64,000 nucleotides of DNA. Source: Aerococcus viridans (GTDB lineage: Bacteria; Bacillota; Bacilli; Lactobacillales; Aerococcaceae). The stretch spans positions 1,939,761-2,003,760 of the forward strand of contig NZ_NBTM02000001.1 of NCBI RefSeq assembly GCF_002083135.2, read 5' to 3'. Below the pieces are notes generated by a model. It was not told the origin of the DNA. It saw nothing but the letters and a program-made list of their open reading frames with translations, and did no database searches. The number at the start of each line of letters is the position of its first letter. The stretch's first letter is position 1. The position numbers and the translations under genes were made by a program. This document shows, piece after piece, positions 8,862 to 17,987 of this stretch.

Positions 8862-9095
8862 TTATGAAGATAAGTTTGCTAATAGTAAGGCAATCACCAT
8901 AAAGGCTACACCTAAGATGATTGTAAATCGATTTAAAACAGCTTCAAATCCGCGTGCTTTTTTCTTTTTACCAAACATTGCATCGCCACCACCAGTTAAG
9001 TTACTTGCACTGTTTCCTTTAGAAGGTTGTGCAACAACTACTAGAATTAGTAAAAAGGCGATAATAATTAGAATGGTTAATAATATATTATACAA
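8862..9095 (-). CDS. secG: Preprotein translocase subunit SecG
   Basis: The small stimulatory subunit of the SecYEG channel, 77 residues. It has two transmembrane helices (about residues 2-22 and 55-75) with the conserved QPSKGN and GGGDAMFG loop between them. The start is a TTG at 9095, supported by GGAGGGG upstream. A good promoter lies directly upstream. It heads the secG-est-rnr-smpB cluster. Confidence 0.95.
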   Translation of the reverse strand: MYNILLTILIIIAFLLILVVVAQPSKGNSASNLTGGGDAMFGKKKKARGFEAVLNRFTIILGVAFMVIALLLANLSS

Positions 9096-9125
9096 AAGAT
9101 ACCCCTCCGTTTTATTGTCCTAGTT

Positions 9126-9154
9126 ATTCTACCATAAGTATGGTTGACATACAA
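9126..9154 (-). promoter_or_regulatory. Promoter for secG
   Basis: On the minus strand TTGTAT, a 17-base spacer and TAGAAT lie about 30 bases upstream of the secG start. They match a housekeeping sigma-70-type promoter. Confidence 0.7.
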
Positions 9155-9162
9155 TTGTGGAC

Positions 9163-9190
9163 AAAGAAAAAAGGCGACCGAAGTCACCTT
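9163..9190 (-). terminator. Terminator of the opp operon
   Basis: AAGGTGAC-TTCG-GTCGCCTT forms an 8-bp stem with a stable UUCG tetraloop, followed by TTTTTTC on the minus strand, directly after oppF. Confidence 0.9.
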
Positions 9191-9200
9191 TTCTATTTGA

Positions 9201-10151
9201 TTATTCGCCTTGGTTTGCACGCATTTCTTTATATAATTCAACTTCATTTGGTGAACAGTATACAAAGTGGTTTGGTGCGATTTCAACCATTGATTCGTCA
9301 CCTTTGAAAGGTTCATGGTTGTAAGTAATACGTTGGCGGTTGCGTTCGTAGATTGGATCTGGCAAAGGAATTGCAGATAAAAGACTCTTCGTATAAGGGT
9401 GTAGACCGTGGTAATACAATTCGTCAGCATCAGCAAGTTCCACTATTTTACCCATATACATTACGGCAATACGGTCAGAAATGTATTTCACCATTGAAAG
9501 GTCATGGGCGATGAATAGGAATGTTAAGCCAAAGTCCTTTTGTAATTCTTCAAGCAAGTTAACTACTTGGGCTTGAATCGATACGTCAAGGGCTGAAATT
9601 GGCTCATCCGCTACAATCATTTTTGGTGCCACTGCAAGTGCACGTGCAATCCCGATACGTTGACGTTGTCCACCAGAGAACTCATGTGGGTAACGGGTAG
9701 CATGCTGTGGGTTTAACCCAACTTGCTCTAGTAAATCAGCGACTTTCGCTTTACGTTCAGTTTTTGTCTTCACTAAACCGTGAATTTCTAGACCTTCAGC
9801 AATAATGTCTTCAACCTTCATACGAGGGTTTAAAGATGCGTACGGATCTTGGAAAATCATTTGGATGTCTTTACGGAAGTCTAACATATCACGACGGTTT
9901 TTTAATGAAGCAATATCTTTGTCTTCAAAGATGATTTCACCTGAAGTTGGTTGGTATAAACGCATAACAGCACGTCCGGTAGTTGTTTTACCAGAACCAG
10001 ACTCACCAACTAAACCAAATGTTTCACCTTTGAAAATGTCAAAAGAGATATCGTCAATGGCGCGTACTTCACCTTTTGAGCCTTCATTGAAGTATTGTTT
10101 TAAATTTCTAACTTTTAAAATTGGTTCTTGCTCATTAGCCAATTGCGTCAT
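9201..10151 (-). CDS. oppF: Oligopeptide ABC importer ATPase OppF
   Basis: One of the two ATPases that power oligopeptide uptake through OppBC. Motifs in order are Walker A GESGSGKTT (about residue 52), Q-loop MIFQDPYASLNP, signature [15 protein letters not shown], Walker B MIVADEPISALD and H-loop IAHDLSMV. The oligopeptide C-terminal domain holds HPYTKSLLSAIP. Length, 316 residues, is normal. The first ATG overlaps the 3' end of oppD by 17 bases, but AAGGAG touches it directly. An in-frame TTG at 10142 is nine bases from that site and may be the real start. It is last in oppBCDF. Confidence 0.95.
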   Translation of the reverse strand: MTQLANEQEPILKVRNLKQYFNEGSKGEVRAIDDISFDIFKGETFGLVGESGSGKTTTGRAVMRLYQPTSGEIIFEDKDIASLKNRRDMLDFRKDIQMIFQDPYASLNPRMKVEDIIAEGLEIHGLVKTKTERKAKVADLLEQVGLNPQHATRYPHEFSGGQRQRIGIARALAVAPKMIVADEPISALDVSIQAQVVNLLEELQKDFGLTFLFIAHDLSMVKYISDRIAVMYMGKIVELADADELYYHGLHPYTKSLLSAIPLPDPIYERNRQRITYNHEPFKGDESMVEIAPNHFVYCSPNEVELYKEMRANQGE

Positions 10152-11316
10152 CTCCTTCCATATCTACTCCACCTGTAGCAACCACACCTTCAATATCAGC
10201 TGATGTAACCACTTCAGTATGCTCATCTAAATCTACGCGAGGTGCACCATCGTTGTAGCCTTCTGGCACGATACCTTTTGATAGGCTTTCGTAGATTTTG
10301 TGACGACGTTGAATTTCAGCTGGCGCTTCTACTGCTGGTGCATCTGGGTGTAATAGCCAAGTTGCAGCGGCATGTGTTGGCGATACTTGGAACAACGGTG
10401 GTTCTTCCTCGTAATCAATTTCCATCGCGTATTCAGAACGTAAGGCAAAGGCGTCACCTTTTGGCGGGTCCAATAAGTCTGGTGGTGTACCTGGGATTGA
10501 AACCAATTTACCTGCAGTATCTAATGTTGGCATTGAACCGATTAGCCCCCATGTATAAGGATGTTGTGGGTTAAAGAAGATTTCGTCAACATCACCGTAT
10601 TCAACGATTTTACCAGCGTACATAACGGCAACACGGTCAGCAACGTTTGCAACAACACCCAAGTCATGAGTGATGAAAATGATTGATGTATCAATTTTAT
10701 CTTGTAATTCTTTCATTAATTCAAGAATCTGTGCTTGGATGGTTACATCTAAGGCCGTTGTTGGCTCATCCGCAATTAAGACACGTGGGTTACATGCCAA
10801 GGCAATCGCAATAACGATACGTTGACGTTGTCCACCTGAGAATTGGTGTGGATAATGGTCCATACGTTCGTGTGCTTTTGGAATACCTACTAATTCTAGT
10901 AATTCTTCCGCTCTTGCATAGGCTTCTTTTTTAGATTTATTTTGGTGTAAGATAATTGGTTCAGCAATTTGCTTACCAATTTTCATTGTAGGGTTTAATG
11001 AAGTCATCGGATCTTGGAAGATCATAGCGATATCTTTACCACGAATACCCTGCATCTCTTTTTCAGATTTCTTCAATAAGTCTTCGCCGTTAAAAAGGAT
11101 TTGGCCACCTTTAACATCAGCGTTATTGGCTAATAAACGCATTACGGTACGAACAGTTACAGATTTACCTGAACCAGACTCACCTACGATTGCTAACGTT
11201 TCCCCATGTTTCAAGTCAAAGTTCACTTTACGAATGGCTTGAACATCACCAGAATACGTTTTGAAATTAATTTCTAAGTCTTTTACTTCTAAAATGTTTT
11301 CTGTTTTATTACTCAA
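10135..11316 (-). CDS. oppD: Oligopeptide ABC importer ATPase OppD
   Basis: Partner ATPase of OppF. Walker A is [10 protein letters not shown], signature [15 protein letters not shown], Walker [13 protein letters not shown] and H-loop ITHDLGVV. The C-terminal peptide-importer region has [12 protein letters not shown] and [13 protein letters not shown]. At 393 residues it is somewhat longer than most OppD. The extra residues form an acidic C-terminal end, about 340 onward, containing a run of E, D, G and V. It overlaps oppF slightly and follows oppC by 14 bases, which indicates one transcript. Confidence 0.95.
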   Translation of the reverse strand: MSNKTENILEVKDLEINFKTYSGDVQAIRKVNFDLKHGETLAIVGESGSGKSVTVRTVMRLLANNADVKGGQILFNGEDLLKKSEKEMQGIRGKDIAMIFQDPMTSLNPTMKIGKQIAEPIILHQNKSKKEAYARAEELLELVGIPKAHERMDHYPHQFSGGQRQRIVIAIALACNPRVLIADEPTTALDVTIQAQILELMKELQDKIDTSIIFITHDLGVVANVADRVAVMYAGKIVEYGDVDEIFFNPQHPYTWGLIGSMPTLDTAGKLVSIPGTPPDLLDPPKGDAFALRSEYAMEIDYEEEPPLFQVSPTHAAATWLLHPDAPAVEAPAEIQRRHKIYESLSKGIVPEGYNDGAPRVDLDEHTEVVTSADIEGVVATGGVDMEGDDAIG

Positions 11317-11330
11317 TTCTGCTCAACTCC

Positions 11331-12371
11331 TTAATCATTCGTTTTTGGATCTAGAGCATCACGCAAACCATTTGCTAACATGTTGAATGCAATCATGACG
11401 ATACAGATTACACCCGCTGGGTACCACATTAAATGAGGCAAGAATCTAAATGTCTTGTATCCATCATTGATTAATGTACCTAGAGAAGCATTTGGTGCTG
11501 GAATACCTAAACCGATGAAACTCAAGAACGCTTCGAAGAAAATCGCAGACGGAATTGAGAATACTGTTTGGATAATAATAATACCTGACAGGTTAGGTAA
11601 GATGTGACGGAAAGAAATTTTCCATGCAGATTCACCTAAAGAGCGGGCAGCCAAGATGTACTCTTGGTTTTTAATTTTCATTGTTTGCGCACGAATTACA
11701 CGAGCCATTGAAATCCACTCTGTAATTGCTAATGCAATGATGATTGACATGATACCTGGTTGTAATACTAATAACATTAGGATTACGATAACCAAGTTCG
11801 GTACACCTGATAGGATTTCTAAGAAACGCATCATAATGTTGTCAATACGACCACCATTCCAACCTGAAATAATACCGTAAGGTACACCGATTACTAAGTT
11901 GAATAAGGCAGCCATCATACCGATAAATAGCGATACACGTGTACCGTATAAGACACGTGATAATAAGTCACGTCCTAAAGCGTCAGTACCTAAGTAGTAG
12001 TAAACGCCCTCTGGTACATTATTGGTAGCGTATTGGTCAATAGCTGTTCCGGCTACTTCTGATTTACCATCAAACCAAGCAAAGTTTTCCAATCCAGGAA
12101 TCTTTGGTGGTAGGTTAGCAAAGGCTACGTTTTGCGCATTTGGATCTGCAGGTGCAATCACTGGCGCCAAAATAGCAAGAATGACGATAATGATCAATAC
12201 CACTAGGGACACAATCGCTACTTTATTTTTCTTTAAACGACGCCAAGAATCTTGAAGGAAGTTCAATGACTCTCCAGCAATTTGCTCACGTTCAGCGACG
12301 TGGTCATGTTGCGTAGCTGGGCGGAATTTGTCAGCTGCAATTGATTTATATGATTGATTGTTTTCAGCCAT
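11331..12371 (-). CDS. oppC: Oligopeptide ABC importer permease OppC
   Basis: An inner permease subunit of the oligopeptide importer, about 346 residues. A cytoplasmic N-terminus with SWRRLKKNKVAIVSL leads into the first transmembrane helix. A periplasm-side loop follows, then the conserved permease core with GTDALGRDLLSRVLYGTRVSL and the EAA motif EYILAARSLGESAWKISFRHILPN. The ATG at 12371 was chosen because GGAGGGG lies seven bases upstream, within the last codons of oppB. An earlier in-frame ATG has no such site. Confidence 0.95.
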   Translation of the reverse strand: MAENNQSYKSIAADKFRPATQHDHVAEREQIAGESLNFLQDSWRRLKKNKVAIVSLVVLIIIVILAILAPVIAPADPNAQNVAFANLPPKIPGLENFAWFDGKSEVAGTAIDQYATNNVPEGVYYYLGTDALGRDLLSRVLYGTRVSLFIGMMAALFNLVIGVPYGIISGWNGGRIDNIMMRFLEILSGVPNLVIVILMLLVLQPGIMSIIIALAITEWISMARVIRAQTMKIKNQEYILAARSLGESAWKISFRHILPNLSGIIIIQTVFSIPSAIFFEAFLSFIGLGIPAPNASLGTLINDGYKTFRFLPHLMWYPAGVICIVMIAFNMLANGLRDALDPKTND

Positions 12372-12372
12372 C

Positions 12373-13317
12373 TTATTCCCCTCCTTCATTACTTACACGA
12401 ATACGTGGGTCTACGATACCGTATAACACATCTACAATTAATAACATTGACACTAACATGAATGAGTATAGAATTGTGATACCCATGATTGTTGGATAGT
12501 CATTTGTTTGGATTGATTTAACGAATTGCTCACCAATACCAGGAATTGCGTAAATGTTTTCTACTACCATTGAACCTGTCATCAAGGAAACAGTTAATGG
12601 CCCTAACAATGTTAATAGAGGAATTAAGGCATTACGTACACCATGTTTGAAAGCTACGGCTGTTTTGCTCAAACCTTTCGCACGCGCTAATTCAATATAG
12701 TCTGAATTCAAAACGTCGACCATTTCGGTACGGATGAAACGACTTGAATCGGCTAATGGCGAAATGGCCAATGCTAATGTCGGTAAGACTGTTGCTACAA
12801 ATGAACCGTTCCATAAAGCGATTGGGAACCACCCTAGTTGTACGGCAAATACTAGTTGTAGTAATACCGCGAAAACGAAGTTAGGAATTGAACGCCCCAA
12901 GATAGCTACGAATGTAGCAGTAGAGTCAATCCAAGTATTCTTGTACATAGCTGAAATAACACCTAGTATGATACCAAATGATGTACCGAACAAGATTGCT
13001 TGACCACCCAATTGTAATGACGGTCCAATACGGCTACTTAATAATTCAGTAACTGGTGTATTTGAGAATTGGAAAGATACACCTAAATCACCTGTAAAAA
13101 TACCTAACATGTAACGTGCGTATTGAACGATCACTGGATCATTCAAACCATAACGTTCGTTCATAATAATGATTTGTTCCGCAGATAACCGGTCCTCATT
13201 TTGGAAAGGTGTACCTGGAAGCAGTTTCATTAAGAAAAATGTAATTGTTGCAATTAGAAATATTGTTAAGAACATATAAAATACTCTTCGAAGTAGATAT
13301 TTGTAATACGATTTCAA
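12373..13317 (-). CDS. oppB: Oligopeptide ABC importer permease OppB
   Basis: The other permease of the importer, 314 residues. It begins with a short cytoplasmic segment KYLLRRVFYMFLTIFLIATITFFLMKLLPG typical of OppB/DppB and carries the EAA motif SDYIELARAKGLSKTAVAFKHGVRNALIP. Six transmembrane segments are expected. The start is a TTG at 13317, supported by AGGAGG about eight bases upstream. A divergent DUF3899 gene lies directly upstream, so oppBCDF must start from the short gap or from within that gene; no clear promoter was found. Confidence 0.95.
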   Translation of the reverse strand: MKSYYKYLLRRVFYMFLTIFLIATITFFLMKLLPGTPFQNEDRLSAEQIIIMNERYGLNDPVIVQYARYMLGIFTGDLGVSFQFSNTPVTELLSSRIGPSLQLGGQAILFGTSFGIILGVISAMYKNTWIDSTATFVAILGRSIPNFVFAVLLQLVFAVQLGWFPIALWNGSFVATVLPTLALAISPLADSSRFIRTEMVDVLNSDYIELARAKGLSKTAVAFKHGVRNALIPLLTLLGPLTVSLMTGSMVVENIYAIPGIGEQFVKSIQTNDYPTIMGITILYSFMLVSMLLIVDVLYGIVDPRIRVSNEGGE

Positions 13318-13318
13318 A

Positions 13319-13347
13319 TTGCTTCACCTCCTATATTGTGTTAAATT
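13319..13347 (+). promoter_or_regulatory. Candidate promoter for the DUF3899 gene
   Basis: TTGCTT, a 17-base spacer and TAAATT precede the likely ATG at 13379. The site overlaps the start and ribosome binding site of oppB on the other strand. Confidence 0.4.
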
Positions 13348-13378
13348 ATTGACATATCTGAAAGGATTTGATCTATCA

Positions 13379-13753
13379 ATGATTTATAAACGTTGGAAAA
13401 GCATCCTTTTGCTTTTTGCCACGATACCGTTCATTATATCAATTTTTTTGCAAGAGGGTATCACTTTATTTTACTTGAGCAATAGCTACTTTTACTTGTC
13501 AGCGCCTTTTTTAATCCTTGGTTTATTCGGATTAATCTTTAAAGACGGGACTTTTGACCTGTTTCAGTACAGCTGGCGTAAGTGGAAATCAAGTGTTTTC
13601 TCACAAAATAATTCAAAAAATGATGATGACTCAGAAAGAAATGTACAAACTTTGTCCCAATCAATTGGCAACTGGTACATCGGCTTTCTAAAAATTGGTG
13701 GCAGCTTATTAGCAATAAGTTTAATCTTCCTAATCGCCTATTACATTATATAG
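13379..13753 (+). CDS. DUF3899 family membrane protein
   Basis: A small integral membrane protein of 124 residues. It has two N-terminal hydrophobic segments (about residues 9-27 and 36-55), a polar middle rich in N, S and D (about 75-95), and a C-terminal helix (about 103-123). The phrase FKDGTFDLFQYSWRKW after the second helix is the conserved part of DUF3899 proteins. The start at 13379 was preferred over an in-frame ATG at 13319 that overlaps oppB; GAAAGGA lies about 12 bases upstream. It is the only plus-strand gene in this stretch and separates oppBCDF from the oppA genes. Function unknown. Confidence 0.7.
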   Translation: MIYKRWKSILLLFATIPFIISIFLQEGITLFYLSNSYFYLSAPFLILGLFGLIFKDGTFDLFQYSWRKWKSSVFSQNNSKNDDDSERNVQTLSQSIGNWYIGFLKIGGSLLAISLIFLIAYYII

Positions 13754-13761
13754 AATTACCC

Positions 13762-13792
13762 GGGGTGGACCAAATTATCCGCCCTTTTTTTG
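13762..13792 (+). terminator. Terminator of the DUF3899 gene
   Basis: GGGTGGA (13763-13769) pairs with TCCGCCC (13778-13784), with one G-U pair, and is followed by TTTTTTT. Confidence 0.85.
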
Positions 13793-14107
13793 ACATGTTA
13801 TTCTAGTTATCATTGCGATGAAACATAACTTCCCTAATCATGTTAATTTTCTTACCTAACTTCTAGTAAGCAAAACTCTATCAACCCACCTTCAATTTGG
13901 TTTTAATCTGCGATTAAGGCCCTTTTTATTACCCATTTAGTACTATCAGGTCTTACAAGCTTAACGCGCCTTAAAACGCAAATAAATCCATTTGGTGACA
14001 TATCTAGAATTATTTATATTCTAGTCAATCTCTTAGAAATATTCACCAAAAGCAGTACAAATTCTAACACAATTATCATTTAGCGTCAACATTACTCACA
14101 TATCATA
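13793..14107. other. Gene-free spacer between two convergent terminators
   Basis: No open reading frame of note. The only structure seen is the inverted repeat CTAGAAT-N7-ATTCTAG at 14004-14024. The spacer lies between the terminator of the DUF3899 gene and that of the first oppA gene. Confidence 0.5.
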
Positions 14108-14142
14108 ATAAAAACAACCCGCCAAGGCTTGGCAGGTTGTTT
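14108..14142 (-). terminator. Terminator after oppA copy 1
   Basis: A long stem formed by AACAACCTGCCAAG and CTTGGCGGGTTGTT, followed by TTTATT on the minus strand. Confidence 0.9.
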
Positions 14143-14168
14143 CAATAAGTTTCAAATATCAGCTCAAA

Positions 14169-15842
14169 TTACTCTGCTGCTGTTTTTGAAGCCCATTTGA
14201 ATGAAGTCGATGCACCAACTTGGTGGTGAACAACGCCTTCAACTGTTGGTTGCTCTAAGTAAGCACCGTAACGTTGGTACAATGGTGCGATACCAGCTTC
14301 TTCTAAGATTAAAGACTCAGCTGCGACTAAATCGCTCCAACGTTTATCTAAGTCTTCAGTTTCATCTGAAGCTGATTGAATTAGCGCATCGTACTCTTCG
14401 TTTGAGTAACCAGAGTTGTTGTTGTTTCCATCGGTTACGAATAATTCTAAGTAGTTAATTGGGTCAGAATAATCAGCACCCCAACCTGAGATTTGTAAAT
14501 CGTAGTCTTGACTGTTATTAGCTGCTACACGGTTCTTGAATGGAACTGATACAATTTGAACTTGTAAACCTGGTAGGTTTGTTTGTAATTGTCCTTGGAT
14601 ATATTCAGCTGAACGTTTCGCATTTTCTGTATCATCTACTAATAATTCAAGTGTAATTGAGTCAGTACCTAACTCCTCTAAACCAGCATTGAAAGCTTCT
14701 TGAGCAGCTTCTACATCATAGTCAACAAATCCTGTACCTTCAGTTGAATCTTCTCGGAAGTCAACATCTGTTGATGGGTTACTTGCTAATCCTTCTGGTA
14801 CTAAATAGTCAGCAGGTAGTGAGCCATTTTGTAACACTTGGTCTGCAAATGATTGTTTATCAATCGCTTGTGAGATACCACGACGAATATTTGTATTTGC
14901 TAATGGTGTCTCTTCACCGTTACGTTCTTGGTTCATCTTAATAAAGAATACTGATGATTCAGGTGAGTTATCCATGTTTGGATCACCCTCACGAGCAGCC
15001 ACATATTCACCCGAAACTGTTGTATAGTCAATTTCCCCAGAATCGAATAGGTTTAGTGCTGTTGAAGTTTCTTTTAATACTTGGTATTTAATTGTATCTA
15101 ACTGAACATTATCTGCATCCCAATAGCTATCATTTTTCACTAATGACCAGTTCAAGTTTGTACCATCCCAATCAGATAAGGCAAATGGTCCATTATATAA
15201 AACTGTATCTGAGTTAGTTGCATAGCTATCACCTTGTTCTTCCACATATTTTTGGTTAAGTGGGTAGAATGGTGCCATTGATAGTAAACCTTCCAAATAT
15301 GGCACGGGTTTCGCATATGTTACTTCTAATGTTTTTTCATCAACTGCAACAGCACCTAATTCTGAAGGTTCCATTTCGCCAGCGATGATTTCAGTTGCAT
15401 TTTGGATGATACCGTCCGCTAAGTATGAGTATGGCGCTGCTGTATCAGGATCAACTAAACGTTGCCATGCATATACAAAGTCATTAGCTGTTACAGGGTC
15501 CCCATTTGACCATGTAGCATCTTCTTTAATTTTGTATCTGTATACAGAACCGTCTTCAGAAATTTCCGGTTCGCCGTCTAATACACCAGCTTCATATTCA
15601 CCTTCAGCGTTTTGACGGTATAAACCTTCATTAACGTTGTTCATCATATCAAATGAAACTGTATCTGTTACCATTGTTGTATCCATTGTTGGTAATTCAG
15701 AAGTTGTCGTCCAGTTCAATACTTGTTCGCTTTCGCCTGAACCATTTGAACCTGAATTGTCACTACTATTACCACAGGCTGCTAGTACTAAACCTGATAA
15801 ACCAATCACTGCAAGTGATTTAAATAAACTTTTTCTTTCCAT
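14169..15842 (-). CDS. oppA: Oligopeptide-binding lipoprotein OppA (copy 1)
   Basis: The extracellular solute-binding protein that captures peptides for OppBCDF. It is a 557-residue lipoprotein: a signal peptide ends in the lipobox LVLAAC, so the lipid-anchored cysteine is about residue 23. An SBP family 5 domain follows, with the typical GLYRQNAEGEYEAGV, ATWSNGDPVTANDFVYAWQRL and NIRRGISQAIDK stretches. The ATG at 15842 was chosen because GGAGG lies upstream; an earlier in-frame ATG overlaps it. It has its own promoter and terminator. It is paralogous to the product of 16039-17679, so the importer probably works with two binding proteins of different peptide preference (inference). Confidence 0.93.
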   Translation of the reverse strand: MERKSLFKSLAVIGLSGLVLAACGNSSDNSGSNGSGESEQVLNWTTTSELPTMDTTMVTDTVSFDMMNNVNEGLYRQNAEGEYEAGVLDGEPEISEDGSVYRYKIKEDATWSNGDPVTANDFVYAWQRLVDPDTAAPYSYLADGIIQNATEIIAGEMEPSELGAVAVDEKTLEVTYAKPVPYLEGLLSMAPFYPLNQKYVEEQGDSYATNSDTVLYNGPFALSDWDGTNLNWSLVKNDSYWDADNVQLDTIKYQVLKETSTALNLFDSGEIDYTTVSGEYVAAREGDPNMDNSPESSVFFIKMNQERNGEETPLANTNIRRGISQAIDKQSFADQVLQNGSLPADYLVPEGLASNPSTDVDFREDSTEGTGFVDYDVEAAQEAFNAGLEELGTDSITLELLVDDTENAKRSAEYIQGQLQTNLPGLQVQIVSVPFKNRVAANNSQDYDLQISGWGADYSDPINYLELFVTDGNNNNSGYSNEEYDALIQSASDETEDLDKRWSDLVAAESLILEEAGIAPLYQRYGAYLEQPTVEGVVHHQVGASTSFKWASKTAAE

Positions 15843-15871
15843 AAGAACATCCTCCATATTTAAGCAAATTG

Positions 15872-15890
15872 CTTAATTAGATATTTATTA
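15872..15890 (-). promoter_or_regulatory. Palindrome in the oppA copy 1 leader
   Basis: TTAAGCAATTTGCTTAA forms an AT-rich dyad between the promoter and the ribosome binding site. It may be an operator or a small leader hairpin. No matching regulator is evident. Confidence 0.35.
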
Positions 15891-15902
15891 CAACATGGAG
15901 AT

Positions 15903-15931
15903 AATTTACTAGATTTTGAATACGTTGTCAA
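15903..15931 (-). promoter_or_regulatory. Promoter for oppA copy 1
   Basis: On the minus strand TTGACA, a 17-base spacer and TAAATT lie about 60 bases upstream of the start codon. Confidence 0.8.
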
Positions 15932-15945
15932 TCTTTTCTTCTCAT

Positions 15946-15960
15946 TATTTTCATAAAATA
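15946..15960. promoter_or_regulatory. CodY-box-like site upstream of oppA copy 1
   Basis: TATTTTCATAAAATA matches 12 of 15 positions of the CodY consensus AATTTTCWGAAAATT. It lies 15 bases upstream of the -35. CodY commonly controls peptide uptake in low-GC Gram-positives. Confidence 0.4.
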
Positions 15961-15978
15961 TTCATAATCCACTCATAA

Positions 15979-16016
15979 ATAAAGACAACCGTTGATATCT
16001 TATCAACGGTTGTCTT
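15979..16016 (-). terminator. Terminator after oppA copy 2
   Basis: AAGACAACCGTTGATA pairs perfectly with its complement (15982-15997 and 16001-16016), leaving only a three-base loop, and is followed by TTTATTT on the minus strand. Confidence 0.9.
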
Positions 16017-16038
16017 GTCACTTGTTCAATTATTGTAT

Positions 16039-17679
16039 TTATTCTGCATTGTTTAAAGTGGCTGTACGTAAATCAAATTCGTTACCAACAGATCGGAAAG
16101 TAATGCCTTCTAAGTTAGGATTTCTTAATTGTGTTTCTACTTCTTGGTATAAAGGAATCCAAGCTGCATCTTCAGTTAATACTTCTTGAGCGGCAACAAA
16201 ATTTTCCCAACGTGCTACAGGATCATTGGCATTTTCACCTTTAGCGGCTGTAATTTCTGCATCATAAGCTTCATTTGAGTAGTCACCACGATTGTATGGC
16301 CCATCAGTTTCAAATAATTCAAAGAAGTTAATACCATCCGCAAAGTCAGCAGCCCAACCTGTAATAACTAGGTCGTAATCACGTGCTTCTTCCTGGCTTA
16401 AACGGTTTTTCTTAGGTACATTTTGTAATGTTAGAGTGACGCCTGGTAAGTTATTTGCAATTTGTCCTTGAATATATTCAGCAGTTGTTTTACTTTTCTC
16501 GTCATCATCACCTAGTAAATTCAGTGTTAACGTTTCAACACCTAATTCATCTTGTGCTAATGTCCATAATCTTGTTGCTTCTTCTGGATCGTATTTATCT
16601 TCACTTGCAACTTCCGTAACAAAGTCTTCTTCTGTTTCTGGGTTAAAGATAAAGTTTTCTGGTACAAATGTAGATACGGGGTTTGAACCATCACCGATAA
16701 CATTAGTTGCTAATTCTTCATTGTTGATTGCATAGTCGATAGCTTCACGAAGGTTTTTGTTTTGGAATACTTCGTTATTATAGTTAAAGGATACCCAGTA
16801 GTTTCTAGCTTTAGCTTGTTGTACAGCATCTTCATGGTTTAGATATTGCTTAGCTAACTCACCTGTTAATAGTGAGTTGTCAACATCGCCAGCTTCAAAT
16901 AGGTTGACGTTAGTTGAAACTTCTTTGACAACTTGAACATCTACTTCATCAATGGCAATATCATCAGCATTGTAATAGTCGTCATTCTTCACTAATGACC
17001 AAGTTAAACCTGTACCATCCCAATCAATCATTGTAAATGGACCTGAGAAAACAAGATTTTCTGAATCAGTACCGTATGCATCCCCTGCTTCTTCAACGAA
17101 GGCTTGATTTTGAGGGTATAATGGTGTGAAGGCTAATAGGTTTTCAATATATGGAATTGGTGTTTCTAAACGAATTTCAATTGTGTAATCGTCTAATGCT
17201 TCTACCCCTAATTCTTCAACTGCTTGCTCACCGCTTAAAACACCTTCTGCATTCTCAAATCCTGCTAATAAGTATGAGTATGGTGCTGCCGTATCTGGAT
17301 TAGCTAATCGTTGAATAGCATATACGAAATCGTGTGCTGTAATTGGATCGCCATTTGACCAAGTCGCATCTTCACGCATTTTAATCGTGTAAGTTAACCC
17401 ATCATCAGAAACCTCAGGCAATGATTCAGCTAAGGCTGGCTGGATTTCATTTACATCACTTTCCCAGTATAAGCCGTCTTGAACATGTCCAATATAGTTG
17501 GCACTGTTCATGTCTGTTACTAATACTGAGTCCATCGTAGCAATTTCAGTTGGTGCTACGTAATTAACTACTGCACTCGCTTGCCCATCTGCTGCTTCGG
17601 TATTCCCCCCATTACTGCCACAAGCAGCTAATAAAGTCGCAGTTGCTAGCGTAACCAAAAAACTTTTTTTTATTTTCAT
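16039..17679 (-). CDS. oppA: Oligopeptide-binding lipoprotein OppA (copy 2)
   Basis: A second 546-residue SBP family 5 lipoprotein. The signal peptide ends in the lipobox LLAAC (lipidated cysteine about residue 20). Family stretches are ATWSNGDPITAHDFVYAIQRL, LVFSGPFTMIDWDGTGLTWSLVKNDDYYNADD and NLREAIDYAINNEEL. GGGAG precedes the ATG. It has a separate promoter and terminator, so it is expressed independently of copy 1. Clear differences between the two copies suggest an old duplication rather than a recent one. Confidence 0.93.
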   Translation of the reverse strand: MKIKKSFLVTLATATLLAACGSNGGNTEAADGQASAVVNYVAPTEIATMDSVLVTDMNSANYIGHVQDGLYWESDVNEIQPALAESLPEVSDDGLTYTIKMREDATWSNGDPITAHDFVYAIQRLANPDTAAPYSYLLAGFENAEGVLSGEQAVEELGVEALDDYTIEIRLETPIPYIENLLAFTPLYPQNQAFVEEAGDAYGTDSENLVFSGPFTMIDWDGTGLTWSLVKNDDYYNADDIAIDEVDVQVVKEVSTNVNLFEAGDVDNSLLTGELAKQYLNHEDAVQQAKARNYWVSFNYNNEVFQNKNLREAIDYAINNEELATNVIGDGSNPVSTFVPENFIFNPETEEDFVTEVASEDKYDPEEATRLWTLAQDELGVETLTLNLLGDDDEKSKTTAEYIQGQIANNLPGVTLTLQNVPKKNRLSQEEARDYDLVITGWAADFADGINFFELFETDGPYNRGDYSNEAYDAEITAAKGENANDPVARWENFVAAQEVLTEDAAWIPLYQEVETQLRNPNLEGITFRSVGNEFDLRTATLNNAE

Positions 17680-17719
17680 TGAAATCTCCCACTTCTAACA
17701 TATTTTTAATATAAATATC

Positions 17720-17747
17720 ATTTTATCTCATTATTTTATTATGTCAA
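17720..17747 (-). promoter_or_regulatory. Promoter for oppA copy 2
   Basis: On the minus strand TTGACA, a 16-base spacer and TAAAAT lie about 45 bases before the start codon. A weaker CodY-like sequence (ATTTATCAGAAAAAA, 11 of 15) is at 17765-17779. Confidence 0.75.
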
Positions 17748-17855
17748 TGGTATCAAGCTATAATATTTATCAGAAAAAACAATCGTGCCCGAATTTCTAA
17801 AATTTTATGCAACATTACATGCGCAGTTTTCACTTAAGTTGAAGTTGATGGAGGC

Positions 17856-17886
17856 AAAAAAAGCACAGATACCGAAGTACCTGCGC
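17856..17886 (-). terminator. Terminator, probably the original one for eno
   Basis: GCGCAGGTAC-TTCG-GTATCTGTGC followed by TTTTTTTGCC on the minus strand. It lies just beyond the outer copy of the duplicated eno 3' end, which is where the eno terminator would be if the inserted segment were removed. Confidence 0.85.
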
Positions 17887-17894
17887 TAGGATGT

Positions 17895-17977
17895 TAACTG
17901 TCTGAATATTCGAAAGTGTCATGGAGACTAAATCGGTGCAAGCAATTGCCCTAATTTAAGAGAAATTATTTGTTTTC
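17895..17977. repeat. Outer copy of the eno 3'-end direct repeat
   Basis: 83 bases that match 19381-19464 at 82 of 84 aligned positions (one substitution, one single-base gap). On the minus strand it starts with the last codons of eno and its stop and runs into the downstream region. The sequence adjoining it on the inner side is unrelated to eno. Confidence 0.95.
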
Positions 17978-17987
17978 AAATCTGTTA

